Shown: positions 1-9,030 of the stretch, in pieces
Position numbering within the stretch: the stretch's first letter is position 1
Layout of the letters: each line of letters starts with the position of its first letter
NCBI RefSeq assembly: GCF_000328665.1
Contig: NC_019977.1
Coordinates: 2,348,011-2,412,010 of the forward strand
DNA from: Methanomethylovorans hollandica DSM 15978
GTDB taxonomy: Archaea > Halobacteriota > Methanosarcinia > Methanosarcinales > Methanosarcinaceae
Reading direction: 5' to 3'
DNA: 64,000 nucleotides
The notes under the pieces: generated by a model
What the model was told of the DNA's origin: nothing
Database searches by the model: none
The model's input: the letters and a program-made list of their open reading frames with translations, nothing else
Position numbers and translations under genes: made by a program

Positions 1-932
1 GAAGTCGTCAGGATATCCGGCTTTTCCATGCCATCCTCGCTTCTGAAATGGAAAAGTCCTGAATTGTATTTATCATCGGCATGCAGGAAAAGCTCGATCA
101 TATCTTTGTAAACATCCTTACCTTCAGCTTTTGCTTTAAGCTGACCGTATTCCTCAATACCCCTGTCCTCACAGATACGCAAGAACACGATCCTGTCAAT
201 GATCTTCTGCACTGCAAGGTTCAATTCCCGCACTGAAAGACTGGCATTTCTAAGAGCGAGGTTCTTAGCAAGTTCCTCCCTCCACCCTTCGATCTCCGCC
301 AGGAAGGCATCATCTATGCCTGTGGTGCCCTTTCCGCCTTTCTTCTGCACCAGGCTATCGGCAAGATCATCAAATTTGCCTGTAAAGACAGCCTTTTTTG
401 AATATTTCGATGCTATCTCATCCCATTTTGGGATATAATCCTTATACGTGTAGTATTCAATGCGCCCAAGAGAAGAACTGTCATTGTGTGATGGTTTTCG
501 TGTACAGTCAAAGACAATGAACTCCTCAAAGTCCGTAAGGATGCTTACAGGCAACTTTGCACTCCATGCGTAACGGCGAAGCTGATATGTGGGCTCCGGG
601 TTCTCTTTAAGATTTACCGCCGGTTTCTTTGCTTCGACAAAGAACTTCCTTACCCCACCGATCCTGAAAGAATAATCCGGTGCTTTGGTCTTGCCACCCA
701 CTTTAACAGCATCCTCATGGATGACCTCTTTATACCTCTCATCGTATGCCTGAGTATTATCCACATCCCAGCCTAGTGCCTTGAAAAACGGATCAATGAA
801 CTCTCTTCTCACTTGTGTTTCATTATACGAGTTAGACTTGTATTTGGCATTATACTGATCAAAACGTTCTACAAGTTCTATTATTTCTGGAGGGGCTGGG
901 ATATTATCAATTACTATTGGAGATACTTGCAT
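1..932 (-). CDS. Type IIG/Eco57I-like restriction-modification enzyme, N-terminal part (partial)
   Basis: The reading frame is open from an ATG at 932 to the window edge, giving about 310 residues with no stop; the 3' part lies outside the window. The N-terminal block (NETQVRREFIDPF then KALGWDVDN, about residues 38-59) and the block LRRYAWSAKLP followed by LTDFEEF are typical of the nuclease head of fused restriction-methylase enzymes of the Eco57I/TaqI-specificity family. A PD-(D/E)xK-type active site is visible as PD at about 85-86 and EAK at about 100-102. The later stretch ELNLAVQKIIDRIVFLRICEDRG is the helical connector normally found before the methylase domain. The methylase and target-recognition domains should lie beyond the left edge. 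No Shine-Dalgarno sequence is obvious. The family assignment is firm; the exact subtype is not. Confidence 0.82.
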   Translation of the reverse strand, partial: MQVSPIVIDNIPAPPEIIELVERFDQYNAKYKSNSYNETQVRREFIDPFFKALGWDVDNTQAYDERYKEVIHEDAVKVGGKTKAPDYSFRIGGVRKFFVEAKKPAVNLKENPEPTYQLRRYAWSAKLPVSILTDFEEFIVFDCTRKPSHNDSSSLGRIEYYTYKDYIPKWDEIASKYSKKAVFTGKFDDLADSLVQKKGGKGTTGIDDAFLAEIEGWREELAKNLALRNASLSVRELNLAVQKIIDRIVFLRICEDRGIEEYGQLKAKAEGKDVYKDMIELFLHADDKYNSGLFHFRSEDGMEKPDILTT

Positions 933-1311
933 TTAAATAAAGTGGAAACTGTCGCCATCATAAGTAGTTTATCCATGAAAGCTTATTTTGAAGAGAGGAG
1001 AGGAACATAGTGTGGACTAAAAGAGAGATGATCCTGAACATATTGGTTATCGTAGTAGCCGGAAAGCTAAAGCTTGGAATAAAAGCGATCCTGCTCATCA
1101 TGAACATGAAAGACACGTTGAAGCAACTCAGGTATTTGATAGATTTTGCGAAGAAATTGAAGCGATGAATGTGCCTTCCCACCCTTTTTGTAAAGATCCG
1201 CTTCAAAGTACTTTGATCGGAACCTCTTTGATCGGAAAATTGTAGTTACTTCGGTATGATTTGTGGGTGAAAACATCCATTTTTCCCTATTGTGAAAAAA
1301 AGGAGTATGGT
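933..1311. other. Intergenic stretch without a supported gene
   Basis: This lies between the 3' end of the acetyl-CoA synthetase gene and the start of the restriction enzyme gene. A plus-strand frame at about 1024-1244 is free of stops and has a polar, protein-like composition (for example HHEHERHVEA), but it has no credible start or ribosome binding site. It may be the decayed end of a lost gene. I recognise no family. Confidence 0.4.
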
Positions 1312-3198
1312 TCACTCCTCAAGCGTGGAAACGTCTCCGGGATCCATGCCCAGCTCCTTGGCCCGAAGCACGCGCCTCATGATCTTACCACTGCGGGTCT
1401 TCGGTAGAGAATCCACGAACTCGATCTCTGAAGGCATAGCTATCGGACCAAGGCTCATCCTTACATGGTAGATCAGTTCCGATTTCAATTTAGCACTGGG
1501 AGAATGACCTTTTCTCAGGATGACAAAGGCTTTTATTATTTCGCCTTTCAGATAATCTGGCTTGCCGATGACAGCAGCTTCTGCCACAGCCTCATTGGAC
1601 ACAAGAGCACTTTCCAGTTCAGCGCTTCCGATGTTATGGCCTGCAACTATGAGCACATCATCAGACCGACCCAGGATCATGATATATCCATCATCGTCCT
1701 TTACTGCCAGGTCCCCTGCTGTATAGTATTTGCCTATGGTGTTCCAGTACTGGCAGTAACGCTCATCGTTGTTGTGTACAGTCCTCATCATGGAAGGCCA
1801 GGGCTCTTTGATAACGAGGAAACCCCCCTTCTCGGGAGGAACAGGATCTCCATTCTTATCCACCACGTCGGCGACTACCCCTGGCAGAGGACGGCCTACA
1901 AAACCTGGTTTCATTGGCTGTCCGGGTAGAGTGGTGATCATGTGCATACCTGTTTCTGTTTGCCACCAGGTATCCACTACAGGACAGCGCTCCTTACCTA
2001 TTACACGGTAATACCACTCAAATGCTTCCGGATTGAGAGGCTCGCCTACAGATCCCAGTATCCGAAGTGAGCTCAGATCATATTTCTGAGGCCATTCCTC
2101 ACCCATACGCATGAACATCCTGATAGCTGTGGGTGCCGTATAGAATATGGTAACATCAAAATCATCGATGATATTCCACCAGACCCCAGGGTCCGGATGA
2201 TCCGGAGTGGATTCCGTTATCAAGATAGTGCCACCTGCCAGCAGCGGACCATATATGATGTAACTGTGCCCGGTGATCCATCCAGGATCAGCCGTACACC
2301 AGAATACATCGTTATCCCTGAGATCGAACACGTTCTGGGTAGTATAGTATGCACCTACCATGTAACCTGCACACGTATGTACAATACCCTTTGCAGGACC
2401 TGTAGTACCGCTGGTATATAGAATGAACAGCGGATCTTCTGCATCCATTACCTCAGCTTCGCACTCTGATACGTCCTTAAGCACGTCATTATAGTCTACC
2501 TCAATTTCGGAATACAGCTCCATAGGTGGCTTCATCCTGCGCAGCACTACAATTTTTTCCACACTTGGAGCATTCACCACAGCCTCATCTACGATGGCTT
2601 TTAGTTCCACGCGCTTTCCGCGCCTGATAGTTGCGTCAGCAGTGACAACGATCTTTGCATTGGAATCCCTTATACGGGAATTGAGGGCTTGTGTTCCGAA
2701 TCCTGCGAACACGATGCTATGGATAGCGCCTATGCGGGCACATGCCAGAGCCACGATTATCTGTTCTGGCACCAGAGGCATATAGATACATACAGCATCA
2801 CCTTTTTTCACACCCAGAGACTTCAGCCCATTGGCAAATCGCATAACCTCGCGGTACAATTGTCGATAGGTGAGAACTTTTTCCTCTCCGTCATCTCCCA
2901 CCCATATAATAGCTACCTTGTTCTTTTTACCGTTGTGCACATGACGGTCAAGACAGTTCTGGGTGATGTTAAGCTTTGAATTTACGAACCAGCGTGCATA
3001 GGGGTGCTCCCACTCGCATACCTTATCCCACTTGCTGATCCACGTAAATTCTTCAGCTACCTTTCCCCAGTAAGCTTCCGGATCTCTCATGAACTCATTA
3101 TAGGCCAGTTCATAATCTCCCATCCTCACATTTTCCTTGAGAGATGGATCAGGCAAAAAGATTTTACCCTCCAGTTTGACATCGAATTTTTCCGTCAT
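1312..3198 (-). CDS. acsA: Acetyl-CoA synthetase (AMP-forming)
   Basis: Activates acetate with ATP and CoA to acetyl-CoA through an acetyl-adenylate in the cytoplasm. The 628-residue protein has the usual family length. The N-terminal ACAS segment covers roughly residues 28-85. The adenylate-forming P-loop YTSGTTGPAKG is at 261-271, WWQTETG lies further on, and the C-terminal catalytic lysine motif KTRSGKIMRR is at about 600-609; the lysine inside it is the one acetylated in bacterial homologues. The ATG at 3198 is preceded by AGGTGA at a good distance, which fixes the start. In a methanogen it may scavenge acetate for biosynthesis or act at low acetate levels; that role is inferred. It appears monocistronic. 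Confidence 0.95.
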   Translation of the reverse strand: MTEKFDVKLEGKIFLPDPSLKENVRMGDYELAYNEFMRDPEAYWGKVAEEFTWISKWDKVCEWEHPYARWFVNSKLNITQNCLDRHVHNGKKNKVAIIWVGDDGEEKVLTYRQLYREVMRFANGLKSLGVKKGDAVCIYMPLVPEQIIVALACARIGAIHSIVFAGFGTQALNSRIRDSNAKIVVTADATIRRGKRVELKAIVDEAVVNAPSVEKIVVLRRMKPPMELYSEIEVDYNDVLKDVSECEAEVMDAEDPLFILYTSGTTGPAKGIVHTCAGYMVGAYYTTQNVFDLRDNDVFWCTADPGWITGHSYIIYGPLLAGGTILITESTPDHPDPGVWWNIIDDFDVTIFYTAPTAIRMFMRMGEEWPQKYDLSSLRILGSVGEPLNPEAFEWYYRVIGKERCPVVDTWWQTETGMHMITTLPGQPMKPGFVGRPLPGVVADVVDKNGDPVPPEKGGFLVIKEPWPSMMRTVHNNDERYCQYWNTIGKYYTAGDLAVKDDDGYIMILGRSDDVLIVAGHNIGSAELESALVSNEAVAEAAVIGKPDYLKGEIIKAFVILRKGHSPSAKLKSELIYHVRMSLGPIAMPSEIEFVDSLPKTRSGKIMRRVLRAKELGMDPGDVSTLEE

Positions 3199-3486
3199 GA
3201 ATTCACCTGGTTCAATGTGTCTAATCTATTCATTGCAACCGCAAGCATGGATACCATGCCATTTTGTACTAAACTCCATATATATCTGACATGATGTGAA
3301 GTTTTGAGGACAAGCTGGCAGGAAGAGCGTGCCCCGCATCTATAACAATTAATCATGAATAAACTAAAGAATAGTATAAATCTGTTGTGGTTGTGTAAAA
3401 ATAGATCAACTGATATAATAAAACTAAGTAATAGAAAGAAGTTAAAAAAATGGAGAAAATTGTATCCTAACTGGATTCTGAAAAGA

Positions 3487-3837
3487 TCAGGAAGACAGGG
3501 CCAGGATAGCTTCTGCGAGGTCGCCATTAGCCTTTTCTAATGCCTTCCTTGCCTCTGATTCAGAAACCCCTGTCTGCTCGGCTACAAGCCTTACATCATC
3601 ATCCGGGATCTCCAGCTTGCGTGGTACTTTTTCCGGTGTGCCCACAACCTGATAGGTATCAGCTCCCTGGGCATTCATAACTGTAACATTAGCATCATTG
3701 AAAACTATGTCTACTTCAGGAGTTCTGATAATCACCTGCTCTACATCGGAGATCTCATCGATACTAATTCCCATCTGCTTCATCATCTGTTTCATTTTGG
3801 CAGGGTTCATCCCCCTACCGCCTACTCCCGGAAACAT
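3487..3837 (-). CDS. nac: Nascent polypeptide-associated complex protein (archaeal NAC)
   Basis: Ribosome-associated chaperone that contacts nascent chains at the exit tunnel; archaea use a homodimer of this alpha-type subunit. The protein is 116 residues, the normal archaeal size. The Met/Gly/Lys-rich N-terminus ([19 protein letters not shown]) is followed by the NAC beta-barrel at about 25-75. A C-terminal UBA domain ([19 protein letters not shown] to the end) shows the expected pattern. It lies on the same strand as the IscA-like gene, 38 bases downstream of it, so the two may be cotranscribed. Confidence 0.95.
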   Translation of the reverse strand: MFPGVGGRGMNPAKMKQMMKQMGISIDEISDVEQVIIRTPEVDIVFNDANVTVMNAQGADTYQVVGTPEKVPRKLEIPDDDVRLVAEQTGVSESEARKALEKANGDLAEAILALSS

Positions 3838-3875
3838 GTGACCACCTCAATAAACCTAATCAGAACAAAAAGAGA

Positions 3876-4199
3876 TTATTGGCATCCGCCGCCACAAGGG
3901 CCACAGCCGCCAGATGTCTTTGGATTATCAATTATGAAACCGTTACCATTTGGACCATCAACGAAATCTATAGTTGCACCAGACAGGCCCTCTTCATCGT
4001 TCTTGTTCAGAACTATTTTGATACCCTGACTGTCTACAGTAATATCATCCTCGCCAAATTCATTGTCAAGAGACATACCATATTGTACACCGCAACAGCT
4101 CATGCCTGCAACGAACACTCTCAAAGCATGATCTGTCTTGTTCTCGGATTCAAGTAGTGACTTGATCTCGGATGCTGCTTTTTCTGTTATATCTACCAT
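3876..4199 (-). CDS. HesB/IscA-like iron-sulfur assembly or carrier protein
   Basis: A small A-type scaffold/carrier-like protein, 107 residues from the ATG at 4199 (MVDITEKAASEIKSLL). I prefer this start because GAGTGAT lies a few bases upstream; a GTG nine bases earlier is possible. Cysteines occur as SCCGVQYG (Cys35 and Cys36) and in a C-terminal GGCGPCGGGC tail (Cys99, 102, 106). The tail has more cysteines than the usual CGCG ending of IscA, so the metal site may differ from bacterial proteins. Fold and family are clear. Delivery of Fe-S clusters is inferred from the family. Confidence 0.85.
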   Translation of the reverse strand: MVDITEKAASEIKSLLESENKTDHALRVFVAGMSCCGVQYGMSLDNEFGEDDITVDSQGIKIVLNKNDEEGLSGATIDFVDGPNGNGFIIDNPKTSGGCGPCGGGCQ

Positions 4200-4312
4200 G
4201 CATATCACTCTTCATTATTCTAATTGCTATCAGTATCTACGGACTAAACAGTTATACCTTTATATGTAGTTTTGGTATAAAAACTTATTCGTACGATTAC
4301 GAACATGTATGA

Positions 4313-5389
4313 TTACATAAACTCCACATCATCATCTACCGGATGAGTTAGCACTTCACCAGTATGCGCATTCAATTCTACGGAATTGCGTGGGCCTTTG
4401 ACCTCCCATATAGGCACATAGACAAGATCTATTTGCAAACTGATATCTTCGACAGCAGGTTTGAACCTTTTATGCTCAGATATAATAGCTTCACCTTTGG
4501 TATCATCAAAACGAAGGTCTTTTGTATGCTCATCTATAAGCATATTGAGAATTGAATCTTTGGCCAGAGTATGAGTCATTACCTGGGTCTTGAGCTCATA
4601 TTCATCATCAGGAAGTTCCAGTACATCACTCACTTCACTAACCGCAATGTTACTGATGTTTCCGTTCAATGCATTGAGATATCCTACGCCCTCACCAGAA
4701 ATATCGATGATCTTAGATTTATATGTTTTTTCTACATTAAGAGAATAAGAATATCTCCAGAAAGGAACGAGTTTAAGAGCAACAGCCTGCACAGTTTGCA
4801 CATGAGGCTTACCCACTACAGCTGCACGGTCCCTGGTAAGTTTAAGAGGAGCGGCCTGAAGTTCCAGATGTACAGGATCAGCAGCGTGTTCAATTTGAGC
4901 CATGGAAGATGGAAATATTTCTGTACGATAAGAAGGAGTGACACTTTCCCTGGCTGACATAGCCGTACCCCTGAAAACGTCAGACAACGGACGGGTTTCA
5001 GAGGTTCCACTTAAACAAGAATTAACATTAGAGTATGTCGAAGGTACCCTCACAAGCTCAAGCCCACTTGCAGTTCCTTCAATATCTGCAAGCACAGCCC
5101 TGCCAATGTGCATAGCTACTTCATCTCTTTCCCATATTATAAGCCCAAGGTCTTCCCCATAGAGTTTGACATCCGGATGTACATCCGTGGTGGAAACATA
5201 AAGGCCGACACCTTCCAGCACCTGGCCAGCAAATAATTTAAGATCAGACATATCCGGATCTGAGCCAAATTTGATCACAGTTTTATAACCGTCTTTCTCA
5301 GCAGCGAGATCATATATGGATGACTCATTAACTTTGTAACCCGCTGATCTGAAAACGTCCCTCAAGATACGCAAAAGCTCTTGCTTCAT
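4313..5389 (-). CDS. Conserved methanogen protein of unknown function
   Basis: A soluble protein of 358 residues whose family I do not recognise. Residues 1-110 look like an alpha/beta domain (MKQELLRILRDVF, then YKTVIKFG and LGLIIWERDE), faintly reminiscent of restriction-endonuclease-like folds but without a convincing catalytic set. A low-complexity linker spans about 115-165. The C-terminal region ends in VYVPIWEVKGPRNSVELNAH, which resembles beta-rich PepSY-like segments. It lies 58 bases downstream of the KaiC-like gene on the same strand, so the two probably form a transcription unit. No signal peptide or membrane segment is seen. Confidence 0.75.
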   Translation of the reverse strand: MKQELLRILRDVFRSAGYKVNESSIYDLAAEKDGYKTVIKFGSDPDMSDLKLFAGQVLEGVGLYVSTTDVHPDVKLYGEDLGLIIWERDEVAMHIGRAVLADIEGTASGLELVRVPSTYSNVNSCLSGTSETRPLSDVFRGTAMSARESVTPSYRTEIFPSSMAQIEHAADPVHLELQAAPLKLTRDRAAVVGKPHVQTVQAVALKLVPFWRYSYSLNVEKTYKSKIIDISGEGVGYLNALNGNISNIAVSEVSDVLELPDDEYELKTQVMTHTLAKDSILNMLIDEHTKDLRFDDTKGEAIISEHKRFKPAVEDISLQIDLVYVPIWEVKGPRNSVELNAHTGEVLTHPVDDDVEFM

Positions 5390-5447
5390 AATTTATCACG
5401 GGAATAAGGACAGATGAACTGAAATATGTTTCTATAGGCACTACATA

Positions 5448-6212
5448 TTACAGTACCCTTGTTGTCGTTTCAAGTTCCACACCTTTATTGGTGATAACAT
5501 AAGAAATTGTCCTGTTGGGTACGATCATGCCTTTCATTTTTCTAAGGAGGATAGAGTGCTCTACCTCACTTCCACGCTCCTTCATCCTGAACTCTATTAC
5601 ACCATCGCATATGTGCTTCATGTTGTTCTCAACGATAGATTCATGCATACCACTGGTCATTAAAAGAAGATGAACAGCACCGGTTGCCTTACCCATAGAT
5701 GATATGATCTCAATGACATTCAAAACATTATTAAGCTCATAAGAACGCAGGAAATAAGATATAGAATCAACTACACCCCTGTATTTCGTAGTACGGGCCT
5801 CGGTAGCTGTACCCTTGAGCAGGTTGAGTGAATCGGTCCCCCTTTTGAGAAAATCCTTTGCCGATACACCAGAGACCAGCTGTTTTGGGAGGACGTTGTA
5901 AAAACGAGGAGAATAAGCATCAATGAAATCAAATTTACCCTTTTCCAGATGTTTTCTGACATCCCAGTTGAAATAATCCATACCTGAAAGTACTTCAGAT
6001 ATCGGATGCTCAGATGAAAAATAGAAGACATCCTCATGATTTAAGAGTCCTCCATATGCAAACTGATGAGCAAAGACCTCCATGCCTGCCCCGGGTTCTG
6101 CAAGGAGTAAAATGGTTGTCCCTGGGGGAACACCACCACCTAACTGTACATCAAGGCCTACTACACCAGTGGGAACGCGATACCCTCCGGAACCATCAAA
6201 GCTGTAATCCAT
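5448..6212 (-). CDS. KaiC/GvpD/RAD55-family RecA-fold protein with degenerate Walker A
   Basis: A 254-residue RecA-fold protein. It begins with the family signature VPTGVVGLDVQLGGGVPPG, the KaiC-type entry into the ATPase core. The P-loop position reads AEPGAGMEVF (about 38-47): the invariant Gly-Lys-Thr is replaced by Gly-Met-Glu, so ATP hydrolysis is doubtful. The Walker B region around VHLLLMTSGM lacks a clear acidic pair. Homologues in haloarchaea and methanogens are annotated as HTR-like or KaiC-like and are thought to be regulatory. It probably sits upstream of the unknown 358-residue protein in one transcript. The assignment to the superfamily is good; the function is unknown. Confidence 0.8.
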   Translation of the reverse strand: MDYSFDGSGGYRVPTGVVGLDVQLGGGVPPGTTILLLAEPGAGMEVFAHQFAYGGLLNHEDVFYFSSEHPISEVLSGMDYFNWDVRKHLEKGKFDFIDAYSPRFYNVLPKQLVSGVSAKDFLKRGTDSLNLLKGTATEARTTKYRGVVDSISYFLRSYELNNVLNVIEIISSMGKATGAVHLLLMTSGMHESIVENNMKHICDGVIEFRMKERGSEVEHSILLRKMKGMIVPNRTISYVITNKGVELETTTRVL

Positions 6213-6319
6213 TAACTTTCACCAATGAGCGATAGATGCAAATATATTAGTGCAAACTGAGATATTATTTGAATATACAAAGTATAGTGATGTATTAATA
6301 TAAAAATATGGTGGAAAAA

Positions 6320-6682
6320 ATGCTCGACCTAAATAACCTGAAATATGAGAATGACCTAGTCCAGGCGATTGCACAGGATGCTGAAACTAAAGAAGTACTC
6401 ATGTGTGCTTATATGAATAAAGAAGCTCTACAAAAGACTATTGAAACCGGATATGCACACTACTGGAGCCGCAGCCGTCAGAAACTGTGGAAGAAAGGAG
6501 AAAGCTCAAACCACCTGCAAAAAGTATTGGAAATACGCATTGATTGTGACATGGATGCTATCCTGATGTTTATAGTACAAGAGGGAGGAGCATGCCACAC
6601 AGGATATAGATCATGTTTCTACCGTACAATAGAAGGTGAAGTAGTAGGAGAAAAAGTGTTTGAACCTGATGAAGTGTACTAG
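6320..6682 (+). CDS. hisI: Phosphoribosyl-AMP cyclohydrolase
   Basis: Opens the adenine ring of phosphoribosyl-AMP in the third step of histidine synthesis. The protein is about 120 residues, the normal length for a monofunctional HisI. Signature segments are [15 protein letters not shown], a metal-binding CDMD, and [14 protein letters not shown], which supply the zinc and magnesium ligands. I chose the ATG at 6320 because GGTGG lies just upstream and archaeal homologues begin near MLDLN; an in-frame ATG at 6308 would add four residues. It stands alone, away from other his genes, as is common in methanogens. Confidence 0.93.
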   Translation: MLDLNNLKYENDLVQAIAQDAETKEVLMCAYMNKEALQKTIETGYAHYWSRSRQKLWKKGESSNHLQKVLEIRIDCDMDAILMFIVQEGGACHTGYRSCFYRTIEGEVVGEKVFEPDEVY

Positions 6683-6728
6683 CCGGCCTGCAATTGAATT
6701 ATATAGAGAAGATAAGTAATATAGTCGT

Positions 6729-8585
6729 ATGAAGAGAGAGGGTCAAAGCATAACCCGTATTGCCAGTGATACGAGTGCTATAATTGATGGTGCTATATCT
6801 TCACGGATAAAGAGTGGCGATTATGCAGGAGTCCAGGTAATAATTTCTGAAGCGGTGGTTGCTGAGCTTGAAGCTCAGGCTAACCGTGGCCTTGAAATTG
6901 GTTTTAAAGGATTGGAAGAGCTGCAAGAATTGCGCAGACTTGCGACTCAGGGAATTATAGAACTCGTTTTTGCCGGCAGGCGGCCAAATCTGGATGAAGT
7001 GAAACTTGCTGGCGGCGGGGAGATAGATGCACTAATTAGAGAAGCAGCTCAGGAAAATAATGCTTTGTTCGTGACTGCTGACAGAGTACAGTCACAAGTT
7101 GCAATAGCAAAGGGATTAGAAGTTGATTTTATTGCTCCCCACTTTATTGAGCATCGTCCTCTTAAAATAGAACAGTTCTTCACAGAAGATACGATGTCAG
7201 TACACCTAAAAAATGGTGTCAGCCCAATGGCTAAGAGAGGAAGCATAGCTGCAGTGGAATTTGTAAAGATAAGGGAAGAAACATGCACTTATGGAGAACT
7301 TAAATTCATTTCAAGGGAACTCATTGAGCGGGTGCGCAGTGATCCTGCCTCCTTCATGGAACTGGATTTCAATGGGGCATCGGTGCTTCAGATAGGCAAC
7401 ATGCGCATAGCTATTGCCAATCCGCCATTCTCGGATGAGATAGAGATCACGGCTGTTAGGCCAGTGGCAAAAGTATCTCTTGACCAATACCGCCTGAGTA
7501 CAGTACTTAAGGAGCGTATAAAAGAACAGCGCGGAATTCTTATAGCCGGACCTCCGGGTGCTGGGAAGTCCACATTTGCTGCAGGTGTAGCCATATACCT
7601 GCATGAGATGGGGTACGTGGTAAAGACCATGGAAGCTCCGCGGGATCTGCAGGTACCCAAAGAGATCACACAATATGCTCCTCTGGATGGTAGCATGGAA
7701 AAAACGGCGGACATCCTCCTGCTGGTCAGACCTGACTATACAATATATGATGAGGTAAGAAAGACCAATGATTTCCATGTCTTTGCAGACATGCGGTTGG
7801 CGGGCGTGGGCATGATAGGTGTCGTACATGCCAACAGAGCCGTGGACGCAATACAAAGACTTATTGGGCGGGTGGAGCTGGGAGTCATACCCCAGGTAGT
7901 GGACACAGTGATCTTTGTCAACAAAGGCGAGATATCTAAAGTGCAGATACTGGAATTCACTGTGAAGGTCCCATCTGGAATGACAGAGGCTGACCTGGCA
8001 AGGCCTGTGATCATAGTAACTGATCTGGAAAGTGGCAGAACCGAGTATGAGATCTACACCTATGGAGACCAGGTAGTAGTGATGCCTGTTGGCCTTGAAG
8101 TTAAGAGACCTTCCTGGAAGCTCGCAGAAGGAGAAGTGAAAGAAGTAATAGAACGATATGCTACCGGACCTGTTCAGGTAGAAATGATCTCAGACCATAA
8201 AGCCTTCGTACATGTACTTGAAAATGACATGCCCAGAGTCATTGGAAAAGGTGGGAATGTTATCGATAATATCGAAAAAATACTAGGCATCCACATAGAC
8301 GTGCGCAAGTTCGAATCTGGAGAGGTGAAAGAAAAAACATATCAGAAAGAAAAAACTCTTCAAAAGGAGTTCCGTCCCATCATCGAGAAAACAAAAAAGC
8401 ATCTAATATTGAACATCTCTGGACTTGCGGCCCATGATGTCGAAGTCTACGCAGGAGATGAGTTCCTATTCAGTGCTACAGTAGGTCGTCATGGAGATAT
8501 AAAAGTAAGAGAGGATTCAGCAGTTGCAGACAGTATCCTTTCAGCAATAGAGGACGGAGAACTGGTCACAGTCAGGCCACTATAA
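6729..8585 (+). CDS. PIN-domain/PilT-like ATPase with C-terminal KH domain (PINc/VapC family ATPase)
   Basis: An archaeal conserved protein of 618 residues. An N-terminal PIN nuclease-like domain (acidic residues in SDTSAIIDG at about 13-21, plus GEIDALI and FVTADRVQ) covers about 10-140. A secretion-type (PilT/VirB11) ATPase follows, with Walker A AGPPGAGKST at about 276 and an aspartate-rich Walker B (RPDYTIYDEVR). A KH motif MPRVIGKGGNVIDNI at about 502-516 points to RNA binding. The order PIN-ATPase-KH is typical of this widespread but poorly characterised archaeal family; RNA processing or ribosome-linked quality control is an inference. It ends just before a strong hairpin at 8593. Confidence 0.9.
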   Translation: MKREGQSITRIASDTSAIIDGAISSRIKSGDYAGVQVIISEAVVAELEAQANRGLEIGFKGLEELQELRRLATQGIIELVFAGRRPNLDEVKLAGGGEIDALIREAAQENNALFVTADRVQSQVAIAKGLEVDFIAPHFIEHRPLKIEQFFTEDTMSVHLKNGVSPMAKRGSIAAVEFVKIREETCTYGELKFISRELIERVRSDPASFMELDFNGASVLQIGNMRIAIANPPFSDEIEITAVRPVAKVSLDQYRLSTVLKERIKEQRGILIAGPPGAGKSTFAAGVAIYLHEMGYVVKTMEAPRDLQVPKEITQYAPLDGSMEKTADILLLVRPDYTIYDEVRKTNDFHVFADMRLAGVGMIGVVHANRAVDAIQRLIGRVELGVIPQVVDTVIFVNKGEISKVQILEFTVKVPSGMTEADLARPVIIVTDLESGRTEYEIYTYGDQVVVMPVGLEVKRPSWKLAEGEVKEVIERYATGPVQVEMISDHKAFVHVLENDMPRVIGKGGNVIDNIEKILGIHIDVRKFESGEVKEKTYQKEKTLQKEFRPIIEKTKKHLILNISGLAAHDVEVYAGDEFLFSATVGRHGDIKVREDSAVADSILSAIEDGELVTVRPL

Positions 8586-8592
8586 TAATTTT

Positions 8593-8621
8593 TTAAGAGG
8601 GGCCTACTTATGGCCTCTTAA
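8593..8621. terminator. Convergent terminator hairpin
   Basis: TTAAGAGG (8593-8600) and CCTCTTAA (8614-8621) form a perfect 8-bp stem around a 13-base loop. The hairpin has T-runs on either side, between the PIN-ATPase gene (plus) and the small membrane protein gene (minus). It could serve both strands. Confidence 0.6.
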
Positions 8622-8645
8622 CTAGATTATTTTTGCCAGAAAGTA

Positions 8646-8834
8646 CTATCTAATAAGATAATAAACGATAACAAAAATTAGAGTTGCAATAGCTACCAAA
8701 AACTTATTCAAGCTTTGTTCATGCCTTTCTCCTTCTGCGGCAGGATCATTATTGGTTTTTGCAAAGCCTACGCCGAGAACTAAACCAAGAACGATACCAA
8801 TGACAATGTTGTCCAGCATATCCCCTATGACCAT
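8646..8834 (-). CDS. Small membrane protein with glycine-rich helices, start uncertain
   Basis: The conserved part reads MVIGDMLDNIVIGIVLGLVLG followed, after a polar loop (NNDPAAEGERHEQSL), by a second membrane helix (FLVAIATLIFVIVYYLI). This resembles small two-helix membrane proteins with glycine-zipper segments. Coding-like sequence clearly extends upstream of the ATG at 8834 (a Lys/Tyr-containing head, then VLYLIGLLIG), but no good in-frame start with a ribosome binding site is seen before the frame enters the divergent metF-like gene. Either a non-canonical start is used or the 5' end carries an indel. Function unknown. Confidence 0.5.
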   Translation of the reverse strand: MVIGDMLDNIVIGIVLGLVLGVGFAKTNNDPAAEGERHEQSLNKFLVAIATLIFVIVYYLIR

Positions 8835-9030
8835 ACCTATAAGCAGACCTATTAAATAGAGAACGTTCTTTGCAACGTTACCATACTTTTTTGTCGCACC
8901 ATCATCCCCAGTGTTTTTACAGAATATTAGATAGAATTTGATTTGATGGCATAAAAACAGATTGATGATGATAAACAACAAGGATTTCTTTTCGATGAAT
9001 TTAAAAGTAAAAGCCGCGTATAGGTGCTCG

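Noticed and set aside
1024-1244. Stop-free plus-strand frame with protein-like composition
   Set aside because: No start codon in a plausible place and no family resemblance; at most a remnant.
3195-3527. 110-codon minus-strand frame between acsA and nac
   Set aside because: It overlaps the acsA ribosome binding site and start, and its composition is not protein-like.
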